DNA of 64,000 nt from Heliocidaris erythrogramma. Its lineage: Eukaryota; Echinodermata; Echinoidea; Camarodonta; Echinometridae. The stretch is from assembly GCA_025617745.1 (NCBI GenBank), contig CM046858.1, forward strand, positions 33,426,598 through 33,490,597. The letters are read 5' to 3'. The notes beneath the pieces are model-generated. The model made no database searches, was not told where the DNA came from, and was given only the letters and a program-made list of their open reading frames with translations. Shown here one piece after another: positions 21,020-33,200 of the stretch. The position numbers and the translations under genes were made by a program. How positions within the stretch are numbered: position 1 is the stretch's first letter; each line of letters opens with the position of its first letter.

Positions 21020-22862
21020 TTATCTTTTAGGCTCTTGAACATGGATTTCAAGCTCCATATATAAGTAATTATTATAATAAAAGTAGCATGCGGATCCAAT
21101 ATTGTATAAAAGTGGGGACTCCACAGTATATCTTAGTTGAGGCAGGAATAGGGCAGTTTTCCGCGTCATTCTGTAACCTCTTTTTCCGGGAATAGAATTC
21201 AGCAATCGCATCGACTCTCTTCAAACGCCTCGGTAAAATACGGTCACATCTTTCTAGAACTCTAACGATGTTTACCTAATTTAAGTTTGCTATTTTTTTG
21301 TTACAATGGAAGAGTAGTCACTTCTAATCATAAAGCAGTTAATAACCGCCCTGTTTATTGCACCGCTTGATCAAGGCAGGTAAAGAAAGTTCACCTTTTA
21401 ATATGAAATAATATTTATAGAACTATAATAACTTTCTCCAAAGTGTAATGTTTTTTTTTAATACGGACTGTATAGTTACAGCCTATTCATTCGTCCTCCA
21501 GTCCACTGGTGCAATCCATGTGTCTTACAACGCTAACGTCATTGTCTTTGTTTTCATAGCAATTGCTAGCATTTTGCCAGTTTTGTAGTTAAGGCCCATT
21601 GTTCTTGCAGTTCCTTGCTCTTACCATTGCTTACAGGGAATTGGTCCTACAATCCTAACTCCAACCCATCTACAGTTCTTTCCCCAAAAAAAAGTTGGAA
21701 AACAGTTGAAATATATATTTCAGAATATTTTCCCAAAAAAATCCATTCTTGTAGATAGCTTAGGTTCTCTCCTATACAACAACACCAAAAAATTGGACTA
21801 TAGCTATTACGCTTGAGTGATCAAAAAACAATTTTGCGAAAGAGTACAAAATTCAGACTTTACAAGAATTGGTATTTGTTCTTGCTGGTATCAACAAAGT
21901 TGAGAACCATTTGAAATTGACAGTTGAAAAAGTCTCCCCAATTAAATATTCCAAAACATTTTCAGGAAATATTCATACCTGTGGATAGCTTAAGGTCTCT
22001 TCTATCAAATTGCACCAACATATCTCACAATATTTTACGCTTGATTAAGCCAAAGCAACTTTTGTGAAAGGGTGCAAAATCCATACTTGAACATTTTTGT
22101 TAATGTTCTGACTGGTATCAGCAAATTTGAGAGTCATGAAAACACTTAGAATTTTATATATCCCATCAAAACTTTATGGTTGAGTGAGCAAGCCAGGTGA
22201 AACTAAAAGACTCACTAAGAGTAACATTTTGAAGCACTCAACAAAGTAGTGAATTGCTCGCTCAAGCACAAGATGTTGATGGGATGTGTAATTGTCTTTT
22301 AATAATCAGAATATGGATATTTCTAAGCCTTTTTATTACTCTCAGCTTGGCTGATACCAGCCGGAGCCAATATCAATTCGTGTCAAGTCTGGATTTTGCA
22401 CCCTTTCACAAAATTGGCGTGTGCTCACTTATGCGTAGAATATTGTTCGATATTTTGGTGTCATTTGATAGAAGAGATCCTAAACTATCGACAGGTATGA
22501 CAATTTCCTTTAAATGCTTTGAAACATTTATTTGGGGAGACTTTTTCCAACCAGAATTAACTTTGTTCTTGGACGCACTGTAGAACGGAGATTCATAATA
22601 CATTTATTCATGAGCAACCTAGTGGTAAAACCAAGCAAACCCCCCCCCCCCCCCCCCATCCACAACTTCAACAGTTAATATCAATATTATCCCCATTGAG
22701 AGCTGCACGATACCTGCAAAAGGATCCGTGTCATTAAACATAACGCCCTTATCGCTGCCAGCAGACGTCTTATGTTTTGAAAGCTTTACGAAATTTCCTG
22801 TATGTCTTGTTCATGTTTTACGGACATTATGCTGCATCATAATATTTACTGCAATAAATCAT
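21020..22862. repeat. Composite repeat block 6
   Basis: R3 (21020-21225), R5 (21228-21440) and R1 (21470-21672, resuming at 22581), split by a MITE. From about 21330 it is a direct copy of 7535-9150. Because both copies have the MITE at the identical base, the insertion came first and the whole segment was duplicated later. Confidence 0.8.
21673..22580. mobile_element. Tc1/mariner-like foldback MITE, copy 2
   Basis: Same family, same target site and same flanking TA (21671-21672, 22581-22582) as the element at 7865-8884, but about 110 bp shorter through internal deletions, including loss of the A-run region. The left end has diverged more than the right (ggacgcactg). No transposase. Confidence 0.85.
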
Positions 22863-23840
22863 ATATACCTACCTATTATGCCTGTAGTCTTGACTACGGG
22901 ACCCCTTCGAGAATTTAACAACATGAGTCACAATATTGTGCGCACCCCCCGTAATCCTATTGTTCGCCACTCACGCGCGTCAACACGCTACGGCCATCTT
23001 CCTCTTTCTTGCTCGCCCCGACGAGTTAGGACGTATTGTCACAGCGCTCCTGAAATCAGGTCGTAATAGTATCTTTTTGGTGCGCTTTTTCACATAGTTA
23101 AAGCACTTTTAGGTACCTATATTCGTTTAGATTATAGTACTTTGTGTTTTATTAGTCACTCTTGCCGATTGCAAGGGATTTTTTGATTCCCTTTCTTGGC
23201 ATTTATTTTTCTCTTTCACGGTCAGCCCCACGTAGATATTTCTGTGTTTGCGGGTGTTTCCGTTTGTCACCGAGCCTTCGGGTTCGGTGTTTGTTCTTAC
23301 GGTTTTTAGGCTGTGAAAATTTCTTTAGTGCGTATCTCCCAAATAAACTTTAGTTTTATTTACTGCATTCAGTTGAAGTATTTCTTAATTTGAAAAGTAT
23401 ACTTTATTGTCTGTTTTATTGCAGTGGTATGATTTCGGAAGAAGAAGCAGCTGGGTCAAGGAGACCTGCTTCTTCCGAAGAGTTGTCTAGCAAGACGACT
23501 CGGCCTTCCAGAACTTCCCCGAGTACAGCGGTACGCGGGGGAGGGAGGAGGGCTAAAGGTAAGTTGCCTAGTGGTGTTCCCTTGCAGAGTTTGCCAGTTT
23601 CGGAGCTTGCGGCTTCGGGACGGGTGGCGTTAACTGAATCGGGATTGTCAACTCCGAAGCCTGTGGTTTCGGGGTGGGTGACGTCAGATTCTAGTGGTTT
23701 GGATATCTCGAATCCAATCCCCCGGTCGCTGAGACCAGGGGGGGGGGGCTGTTGTTTCCCGTACGGTAGCGTTCACTCGCTCTGATCCGTTAGGGGAGAC
23801 GCGCCCCACTACTGCAGGGCAACCCACGGGCTTAGTCCAT

Positions 23841-24058
23841 GTTGGTCTGGGTTCTCAAACCCTAGCCCCCGGCAAACGCCATATGGGGGAACGAGTACTT
23901 CCTGGGCTGTCTTAGTTGCCAGCTAATGGGAATGCTCGAGCTAACAATGTTGGTCTGGGTTCACAAAACCTAGCCCCCGGCAAACGCCATTTGGGGGAAG
24001 ACGAGTACTTTCTGGGCTGTCTCAGTTGCCAGCTGATGGGAATGCTCGAGCTAACAAT
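23841..24058. repeat. Tandem 108-bp duplication inside the DIRS-like element
   Basis: Two adjacent units (23841-23948, 23949-24058) begin gttggtctgggttc and end gctcgagctaacaat; they are nearly identical. The duplication is therefore younger than most of the decay around it. Confidence 0.9.
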
Positions 24059-24230
24059 TATGGACGCTCTCGGAGCAACAGGTGTTTTCACCTGAGTGCG
24101 TGACTACTAGTGCTCCCCTATTGCCGCTTTCGAGCGGTCCAATAGTGGGTTCACATGCCTTTAGTAGTCATCGGGCACATACCGAGTCATCTCGGTCTGC
24201 CCACGCACACGGAAAGCTTTTAGCTCCCAA

Positions 24231-25742
24231 CCCATGGCTACTGCATCTTCTTGCTTAGCCAATATGGGTGATTTGGGCGATTCTCTAGGCTTACGCCATG
24301 AGCGCTCCAATCCCTTTTTGGGAAGTGAACGTCCCTCCGCGGAGGGATCGGTTCGTGTTTCCGAAGTGGCTTCGGAGATCCGAATGAATCCGATTAAGCG
24401 TTCTAACAAAAGGGTTTCGGCTACGACTCTTGTCGAGCCAGCCAAGAAAAAGGCCAAGAAGAAGGCAAAAAGTGGCAAGGCTTTGCCGGCCTCTTGCCCG
24501 TCTGGCCTGGCTAACCCAGCTAGCTCCTCTCAAGCTGACATGTTCAGCATGATGCGGGCTTTTGCTCAGAATCAGGGTTGGTCCTTTGTACCGGCTACTT
24601 CAACCCTGACTTCTGTCCCTATTCAGGGGTCTGACTTTGAGACTAATCAACCTTTTGTGATTGATTCCTCTTTGTCTGAGACTGATTCGCATGTGCCTCC
24701 TACTCCCGCGGCCCTTGGGGCTCCGCCGGGCGAGGAGACTGTTGGTGAGCCATGCGGGGACCCGCCTGCGGAGGCCTTTGTTAACGTTCCTTTGTCTCAT
24801 TCCACTCGGGTGCGTCCTCTCAAGCTTCGGTTCCCGAATCGCTTGGGCAGGCGGAGTCTCAATCGCTCAATCTCTGTGGAGTGGAAGCGATTGTTTTGTT
24901 GTCCAAATATCGCCCTGAAGTTCAGTCAACCCGCGCGCAGGGTTCGACTTCGCGTTGGTTTAAGCAGCGGGATTTCTGCTGAGTCTGGGCGCCTTGGCGT
25001 CCGGCCCATGGCTGTTGCATCTCCTTGCTCGGCCGATATGGGTAATTGGTGCGCGTCTTTGGGTTCAATACCCTCAGCGCACTTCTCCCATAAAAGGGAG
25101 GTGAGCGTCCCTCAGTGGAGGGTTCGGTTCGTGTTCCCGAAGGGCTTCGGGGATCCGAACGAAACCGGATAAACGCTCTGAAAAGCGGGTTTCGACTTAG
25201 GTTCTTTTTGGGCCAATCAGAAGCCTAGGGAAGGGGCTAGCTAGAAGGGGGCTAACTAAACCCATCGGGTTTAGCTAACCCTTCGGTCTCTCAAGCTGAG
25301 ATGTTCAGTGTGAGATGGGCTTTGCCCAGACTCAGGGTTGGTTCCTTGTACCAGGATTCACATCCCCTGCTCTTGTCCCTTTTTTGGGTCGGACATCGAG
25401 ACTAATTAGCCTTTTATGGTTTATTCTTCTTTGTCTGTGATGAGATCACATGAGCCTCCTAGTCTCGCAGCCTCGGGGGCTCCGTCGGGTGAGGAGGCTT
25501 ATGGCGGTTCATGCGTGAATCCGACCGTTTCGGCCTTTGTTCGTGATTCTTTGTCACGATCATTTCAGGCGGATCCAGTTTTGGAAGCGGCCCTCTCAAG
25601 CTTCGGTCTCCGAATCGCTGGGGCAGGCAGAGCCTTAGTTGCTCTCCCTTTGTGGGGTAGAAGCGATTGCTTTGTTCTAAACTTTCCCTGACTTTTTGTC
25701 AACCCGCGCGCAGGGTTTGACTTTGCTTGGGTTCAGGCAGCG
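24231..25742. repeat. Large direct duplication of the gag-like region
   Basis: The stretch from about 24231 (cccatggctactgcatc) to 24967 recurs from about 25006 (cccatggctgttgcatc) to 25742, in the same order, to the shared end with gtcaacccgcgcgcaggg and gcagcgg. The copies have diverged clearly, so this duplication is older than the 108-bp one. It may be a feature of the family or of this copy. Confidence 0.75.
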
Positions 25743-26099
25743 GGCGGCGGACGAGACGGATTCTTCTTAGATCTGTCCGCCCCGCTCCCCGGAGGTGCTA
25801 TAGGAACTTGGACACCTCACAGGCTGTCCTTTTTCCTTTCTCCGACTTTTGTTATTCCCAGGCGCTCGGGGAAAACTTCGTTTGATACTGAACCTAAAGA
25901 GGTAAAACAAATTTATTCCTCCGGTTCATTTTAGTATGGAGACTCTTGCCTCCATTTCTTCCGTTGGATCAAAAGGGAAGACTACGCGGTCTCGATAGAT
26001 CTCAAGGACGCGTACTTTCTCATTCCCATTCATCGCGCATCTCGCGATCTTCTGGGGTTCTCCTTTCTCTCGGGAGACTTACCGGTTTCGGGCTCTTCC

Positions 26100-26599
26100 N
26101 NNNNNNNNNNNNNNNNNNNNNNNNNNNNNNNNNNNNNNNNNNNNNNNNNNNNNNNNNNNNNNNNNNNNNNNNNNNNNNNNNNNNNNNNNNNNNNNNNNNN
26201 NNNNNNNNNNNNNNNNNNNNNNNNNNNNNNNNNNNNNNNNNNNNNNNNNNNNNNNNNNNNNNNNNNNNNNNNNNNNNNNNNNNNNNNNNNNNNNNNNNNN
26301 NNNNNNNNNNNNNNNNNNNNNNNNNNNNNNNNNNNNNNNNNNNNNNNNNNNNNNNNNNNNNNNNNNNNNNNNNNNNNNNNNNNNNNNNNNNNNNNNNNNN
26401 NNNNNNNNNNNNNNNNNNNNNNNNNNNNNNNNNNNNNNNNNNNNNNNNNNNNNNNNNNNNNNNNNNNNNNNNNNNNNNNNNNNNNNNNNNNNNNNNNNNN
26501 NNNNNNNNNNNNNNNNNNNNNNNNNNNNNNNNNNNNNNNNNNNNNNNNNNNNNNNNNNNNNNNNNNNNNNNNNNNNNNNNNNNNNNNNNNNNNNNNNNN
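26100..26599. other. Assembly gap (500 N)
   Basis: A run of exactly 500 N, a placeholder length. It separates the DIRS-like element from the HECT gene region and may hide the rest of the former and upstream exons of the latter. Confidence 0.99.
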
Positions 26600-26639
26600 T
26601 TTGCATCCAGAGCATTTTAGACAGTAAAGATTGGTTTAG

Positions 26640-26910
26640 GAAAATTTAGGGGCACTTTGTTTTTTCTGGGGCGTTTTTCACCACCTTTCCGATGGAAATT
26701 TTTGTCGGATTTTATGTATTTGTAATGTACACCCATACCTTTTCCTTCTGACAAAATTTGGTCCATGGGCCTTTAAGGGGGAATATTTTTCCCTATTTCA
26801 TACAGAAAATTTTGTCAGTTTTTGTGTTTTGGTAACATATATTCCTATATCATCCTCCTGACAAAGGTTTGGTTATATGTTACATGGGTTGAAAACTTGG
26901 AATTGGCCCA
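26640..26910. repeat. Diverged tandem pair, about 120 bp
   Basis: ttttgtcggattttatg...ccttctgacaaaatttggt and ttttgtcagtttttgtg...cctcctgacaaaggtttggt are successive diverged units. They are followed by a G-run (about 26927-26948). No gene is recognised. Confidence 0.6.
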
Positions 26911-27234
26911 ACTTGGGGCCCTTTCGGGGGGGGGGGGGGGGGGGGGGGATGAGGGGCTCTGGGGGCCAATCTCGGCGGCTTCATTTGGTCTGAATGAAAT
27001 GGATGTCTATCAAGCAAATTTTAAGGGGTCAAATCTCATATGTAAAATGGGTTGACTATTTTGTGACAAGCCCCTAGCCTAATATAAATCCTGTGTTTGT
27101 TAGTCTTCGGAATTCTTCTGAAGAGTAAGACTAATTTTGTAGTTGTACAATTGCGGGTTGAGCTGTAGTTTCTTCCATGCCATATAGACTCCTTTTACCT
27201 TTAGCTGAATGTATTATTTTTTTTCTGTCAACAG

Positions 27235-30200
27235 CCACAAAATCAGCCTGATCCCCAGCCTGAGCTCCAACTTCAACCCCAGCCTCAGCCCCAGCCTCAG
27301 CCCCAGCCTCAGCCCCAGCCTCAGCCCCAGCCTCGACCCCAGCCTCGACCCAGCCTCGACCAGCCTCGACCCCAGCCACGACCCCAGCCTCAACCCCAGC
27401 CTCAGCCTCAGCTCAGCCTGAGCCCAGGCACAAGGTCAGCCTGAGCCCCAGCCACAAGGTCAGCCTGAAAGAAATGTAAGTAAAACTATAAACCACTTGG
27501 TAAGATAATTTTTCCTCTCTTCTGTGCCTGTATGGGGGGGGGGGGGGGGGGGGGGGCGGGGGAGATGTTAACTCAGTCTGTTCAATGGAAAAGTTACCTT
27601 AGAACTTTCGTGGACTGTATTTTAAGTAAAAATTGGTATACGTGTCCTAGGTTTTTAAAGAAGAACTATGAAGATTAAGGGAAAAAACATAATATATCAA
27701 AAGAAAGATTATAAATCACAGAACAACCCGAACAAGTTTTGAAACTCTAAATCTAATGCAGATAAGAGTTACAAGCGTTTGGAAATTGGTATATCTGGAG
27801 AGAAGTAATGCGGTAATACGGACGTTCAAATCGCCCCTCCACCAGTGACGTCACAAGGGGGAATTCCATTCACGTTTTTTCCCTTCATCTTCATAATTCT
27901 ACTTTAAGTATCTGCTTTTCCTTGAGTGGAATGTTCAAATAATTTACAACACGTCTCAGTGCAATAAATATGGACATCTCACCATATATTTTTGTACACA
28001 AATTTTCATGTATTTTCTTCATTGGTAGCCCCAACATCAGCCACAACCTCAAGGCCAGCCAGAAAGAAATGAACCGGTGAGTAAAACTGCAAACGACTCG
28101 GTATACAGAATACTGTAAAAGTGGAAATATTGGCGCGATTAATTTTTCGCGCTCGACCGAGTAAAGACAATTTTTTGTTTTTAATTTCGCTGACGCGCTA
28201 GGCGCATGGACAAAAAAATACATAAACAAAAATATTCGCATGTTTTTATTTTCGCGAAATATTCCACGTTTATACAGTAAACAAAACTGGGATTCATACT
28301 ATGGAAATTCCTTGAAAGCTTTGTTTCTTCACTTTCATTGTAGGCTTAATTTATTATTCAGAATAATCTTGTGATTGATTTAAAACAATGGAAAAAGAAG
28401 CTTCTAAAAATTCAAGCAAACTGCAACTTTGAGTACGTTTTGGAGATAATAAACACAGGAACTAAGAATGAAAATAGACATCACATAAATATTGATATGT
28501 TTGTCCCCGTTGAACGAAGTTCGCGATTGAGGGGACCATGAAACGGGCTCCGTGCATGTGTGTGTGTGTCCGTCCGTCCCTCCGTCCGTCCGTCCGTGTC
28601 TGCTCAAAATGTTAGAATTTGCTGCTTCTCTGTCATTTCTTGGCCGATTTTGATTCTGATTGTTTTATCTGATAGGTATTGGTTTGGGGCTTCAAAACTT
28701 CTACACTGAATTGTGAAATTCTTTAATTATGCAAATTGATATGAATCTACTTAAAACCAACAAAAAAAGCAACTTCTCTGTTTCACCGCAGATTTTGATT
28801 GTTTGTTTCCTCTCATAGGGCTTGGTGAGGGCTTCTTAACTTCTACACATAATTTTGAAATTCATTTGTTATGCAGATTTATGCAAACCTATTCATTGGC
28901 ATCTTTCTTTGCTCAAATGGTCGAGTCCTGTGCTACTTTCCTAAAGAGATTTAGGAAACATTCACCTTGGGTGGTATTCTGAGTGCATTTTAACTGCATT
29001 TGAAGTCTATTTTAGCTAATCTGCATACCTGCCAAGTACAGTCAAACCTGTCTATAAGGCCACCCAAGGGAAGCAGAAAAAGTGGCCACTGTAGACAGGT
29101 GGTCTGTATAGACGGTTCTAAGGCACATATTTCAAATTTCAAATTTGTGAAAGAATATATCTGGCAAATGGCCCGTTTTCAGCTCTCAAAATAATAATTT
29201 AAAAAAAACCTATCATGGGAGGGGAGGCAACCCCGTGTCACACCCCCACCTCCTTTGTCACGGCAATATGGATTCCTAATTTTTCTTTATCTAAAGTTGG
29301 CAGGTACGAATCTGTATTCTTATGTATAATATGTGTGAGGTCTTTACATAAGTTATACTTCTAATGATTTCAGAACCAAGAAATGGGAACGGACCAAGTC
29401 ATTGTATTGTCGGATTTTGAGAGTGGCGATGAGGTAAGCATATTTATTCTATTGATATTGGGTGATTTCACGGACGGTGATGGTGTTTGGTGTTAGTGTT
29501 GAATTTGCGGCAAAATCATGATCTAACACCGACTATGAAATGAGAAAAAAATTGGACAGTGTTAGTGTTGACCTCTGATTTTTTTTCTGTAGTTTTGGTT
29601 GCTGGTGTTTTATTTTTGTCAGATTACATCTGCTATACCGAGCTCGGCCGTCAGTGTTTAAATTCATGTACAAATTTCCATTCACTAACACTATACCCCT
29701 AGGGATTAAGAAATTTTCATTTCACGCTCGGTGTTGGTGCTCGTGTTGCTATCTATGGGAAATTTTGGCGATTGATCATGAGAAATAGAGTCAGTATGAG
29801 TCATTCGAAGTATAAGTTCACAGGTATCATGAGGAAGTATGTTCGTATAGGCCTGAAGTTAAACCTAGGCCAACATTTGGTCCAATGGTTGATCTAGATC
29901 ACACAGAAAGGAACTACTTTCCCTTTTTAATGGGGCTGAAGGAATGAATAAAAAATTTGTTCTAATTTTTTTTTAAGATAGATTTTACAAATATGATGTT
30001 ATATTTTCCGTTAACCAGGATGACCTCTAAATCAATATTCATAATACAGAAGTCATGAAACTTCACGGCTAATCTGAGCCAGATAATAGCTGTCTGCAAG
30101 GTACGCGCTGCGCCGTCCGATCCGGCGTCTAGCTGCATTTAGCTACCGCTGCATTTTCTGCTGGAAGTGAGAAAACGGAGAGAAATCAAAACTAAACTTA

Positions 30201-33200
30201 CTGCTCTTGTCAAGACTATTCCTTTCCGTGTGTTTCTTACCACACTCTATATCAAATAAGGATTGCTTTTAGAATTACCGGACTACGTTGTGTAAATCTA
30301 TGTTATTCTAGATTAATAATTCAATAGTTAAAAACAAAATATTTGTCCTTCGTCAAGAACTGACGCCATTGCCAGTGTTAAGCTATCGGTACGCGGTATT
30401 AGGATATCGGTATCGGCTCCTTAATCTGTGCGGCGGTGTCGTGTTGAAACTCGTTTTAGTATAATTTTCGTCTCTAAACACTAACACCAACACCAACCCA
30501 ACCGTGAAATCACCCATTGTCTGTATTAAAGAAACAAAACGGGTAATTTGCACAACAGCTGTGACAGACACACATTTGCAGAAATTTCAAATCTAATTTG
30601 GACGTTACAATATTCTTTCTTAAAATTCCGAAGAATTGAATGGTTAGAAATAAAATATTTTCAGTGTGCCATTTGTAATTATGTAGTATTTTTCCAATGA
30701 TGTGTACTCATACAATATAGTTTTGTGTATGTAGTGAAAGTATATAGGAGCCCCTTAAAGTGCAGTACAGTATATTAACATAGTACCTTCAATATATAAT
30801 TTATTATTATTATTATAATTATTATTTTTATTATTATCATTATAAATGTTCCTATTTCATAAGTTTTATTGTCTTGAAGAGAAAAACCTCAAAATTAAGT
30901 ACTTTGATATTGCATGCAGTTTCAACTCGTTAATGATGGAATATTTTGGTCCGTTCATGCCTAATAATTTTACCTCGCACTAAATTAAGATCTCATAGAT
31001 TAAAAGATTTTCGTGGTAAAAGAAAAAAAGAAAAAAAAAGCGATTGTAGTTATTTTGAAATATTAAAAAAAAATAACACATTGTTTGGTGTCTTTGCTCA
31101 ATTATGGTTTGTATATATATATATATTTTGTTTTGTTTTGTTTTGTTTGTTCATTATACATGTATCTATATTTATTTTATGATTGACTGTACTAAAAAAA
31201 GTCAGGGAAGCAGATTAGTTTTTGAGGAATAAAATTGAAAAAGTGTAGGCTTGATTTTTAAGTTTTGTTTGCTTTTTTCACATGTTACATCAGTTTCATT
31301 CTATGGGTTGACTCTCATGAAAGTTTGCACACAATATACCTGATACATGTATTAGAGAGAAAAAAGTGGAAGTAAAAAAAAAAATCAGTGAAATCAAATA
31401 ACCTTGACTTGCAGTCAGAAAATTTCACTCTATGTTAAATTTTGAAACTTGGAGAGGGTGGCATTTGTCAGAAAATGAAGGTCAAGATTATCTGGATTGA
31501 TATATCTCTCCCCTGTTTTGCAGTTGGTGCACTGGCTCCCTGTCAAAGATCACATTATTTGCATAATTTTGTTGCTCACTTTGTGTTCTCCCAAATACAA
31601 TACCTCTTTAACTAAAATTACAACCCGCGAGTTCCTCATGCTCATCCACTTCTCATTACCTTATGATCCCTAAATTCGCTGAAACTTGGGGGGGGGGGGG
31701 GAGATATCGTGCAAAACATTTCGGTTTAATTCTTAATTCTTCTGTTTCTACATGCGCCTCAAGCACACCACATAGTGGATTTGCCCCAATGTAAGTTGTA
31801 TATATTATTATCATTTTGTAGTCACCTGAGGAGAATAGAGATTCTGCGACCCCTACCATCATTTTCCAACCTAACAGACAAGGTAAGTTCCTTTGTCATC
31901 GCCAACTTTAATCACAATCTCTTTGATCCATTATGGTTTGTTCATGGAAGAAAAAAAAAAGTAAGCAACTTGTGCTCACTTTTTCTTCAGTTGGGGGTCT
32001 CACACCAAACTTAGATTAAGCAACAGTTTCACCACTAACGGTATTTCTTACTGAAAACCACCTTCTTTGCTGATTGTTATAAAGTTATTCACCATGTTTC
32101 TCATAACATAAGAAAATATTGCATATATATATTTAAAGCATTGTGCAATGACTAGTTGAAACAACGCGTTTGTCGTAAAAATGAATGAATTTATTACCAT
32201 TTCTAAAACAACATATAAAACATATTTACAAGGCATTTGCAAATGTGAATGGTAATGGGAGACCACGAAATAGCTAAAATGGCTAATGAATATGTGGTTC
32301 CCTGACAAAAATTATGTAAATGTGATATAATTAAAGACTACGTGAAACGCTAATTGTATCCCCCGGCAGTATGCCGGAGGATACTTTGGATTCAGCAGCG
32401 TTTCGCCGCCGCCGCCGCGTCACATTCTTGTGTGCGCTCTAGCGGTCACATTTCTCGACAAATTTTTTTCAAACTTCCTGTGGACGTGTATCTTGGTAAA
32501 ATCTGGACCCCTATAGTTTCTGGTGATGCTGCCCCCAGTGTTCCGTCTTTTATAGGGTAAAAGGCCATATTTTTTTGGATAGTTTGTGTGCGCTCTAGCG
32601 GTCACATTTCTCAACGGATTTTGTTCAAATTTTGTATGGAGGTGTCTCTTGGTAAAATCTGGAACCCTATAGATTTTGGTGATGCTGCCCCCAGTGTTCC
32701 GTCTTTTATAGGGTCAAAGGTCATATTTTGATAGATGTCTTGTGTGTACTCTTGTGTGCGCTCTGGCGGTCACATTTCTCAACAGATTTCGTTCAAATTT
32801 TGCATGAAGGTGTCTCTTGGTGTAATTTAAAAACCTATAGTGTTTGGTGATGCTGCCACCAGTGTTCCGTCTTTTATAGGGTCAAAGGTCATACTTCAGG
32901 GCATGGCGTGAGTGCACTCTGCAGGCCACATTTCTTGATGGATTTCTTTCAAATTCTGTATGGAGATGTATCTTGGTATAATCTACACATCTTTACTGTT
33001 TGGTGATGCTGCCCTCATTGTTCCGTCCTTTATAGGGTCAAAGCTCATTTGTCCCTTTTGTGCACTCTTACTTCTGCATTTCTTGACGGATTTCATTCAA
33101 ATTTTGTATGGAGATGTATCTTGGTATAATCTACACATATTTAATTTTTGGTGATGCTGCCCTCATTGTTCCGTCCTTTATAGGGTCAAAGGTCATTTTT

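Larger units (their letters stand above)
22880..26099 (+). mobile_element. Fossil DIRS-like retrotransposon, partial
   Basis: GC-richer than its surroundings. Parts seen: an end region (about 22880-23410), a gag-like region rich in Ser, Pro and Lys runs (about 23430-25740) and the beginning of a reverse transcriptase (about 25975-26099) with the motif SIDLKDAYF followed by IPIH, typical of DIRS/Ngaro-type elements that use a tyrosine recombinase. It then enters the assembly gap, so the RNase H, recombinase and far end are not visible. The copy is broken, with several interruptions, and carries two internal direct duplications. It looks moderately old. Family assignment rests mainly on the reverse transcriptase motif. 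Confidence 0.7.

Noticed and set aside
27131-27379. Minus-strand frame encoding AGAEAG repeats
   Set aside because: It is the antisense shadow of the CAGCCC repeat in the HECT gene's P/Q-rich exon, with no start context or family match.
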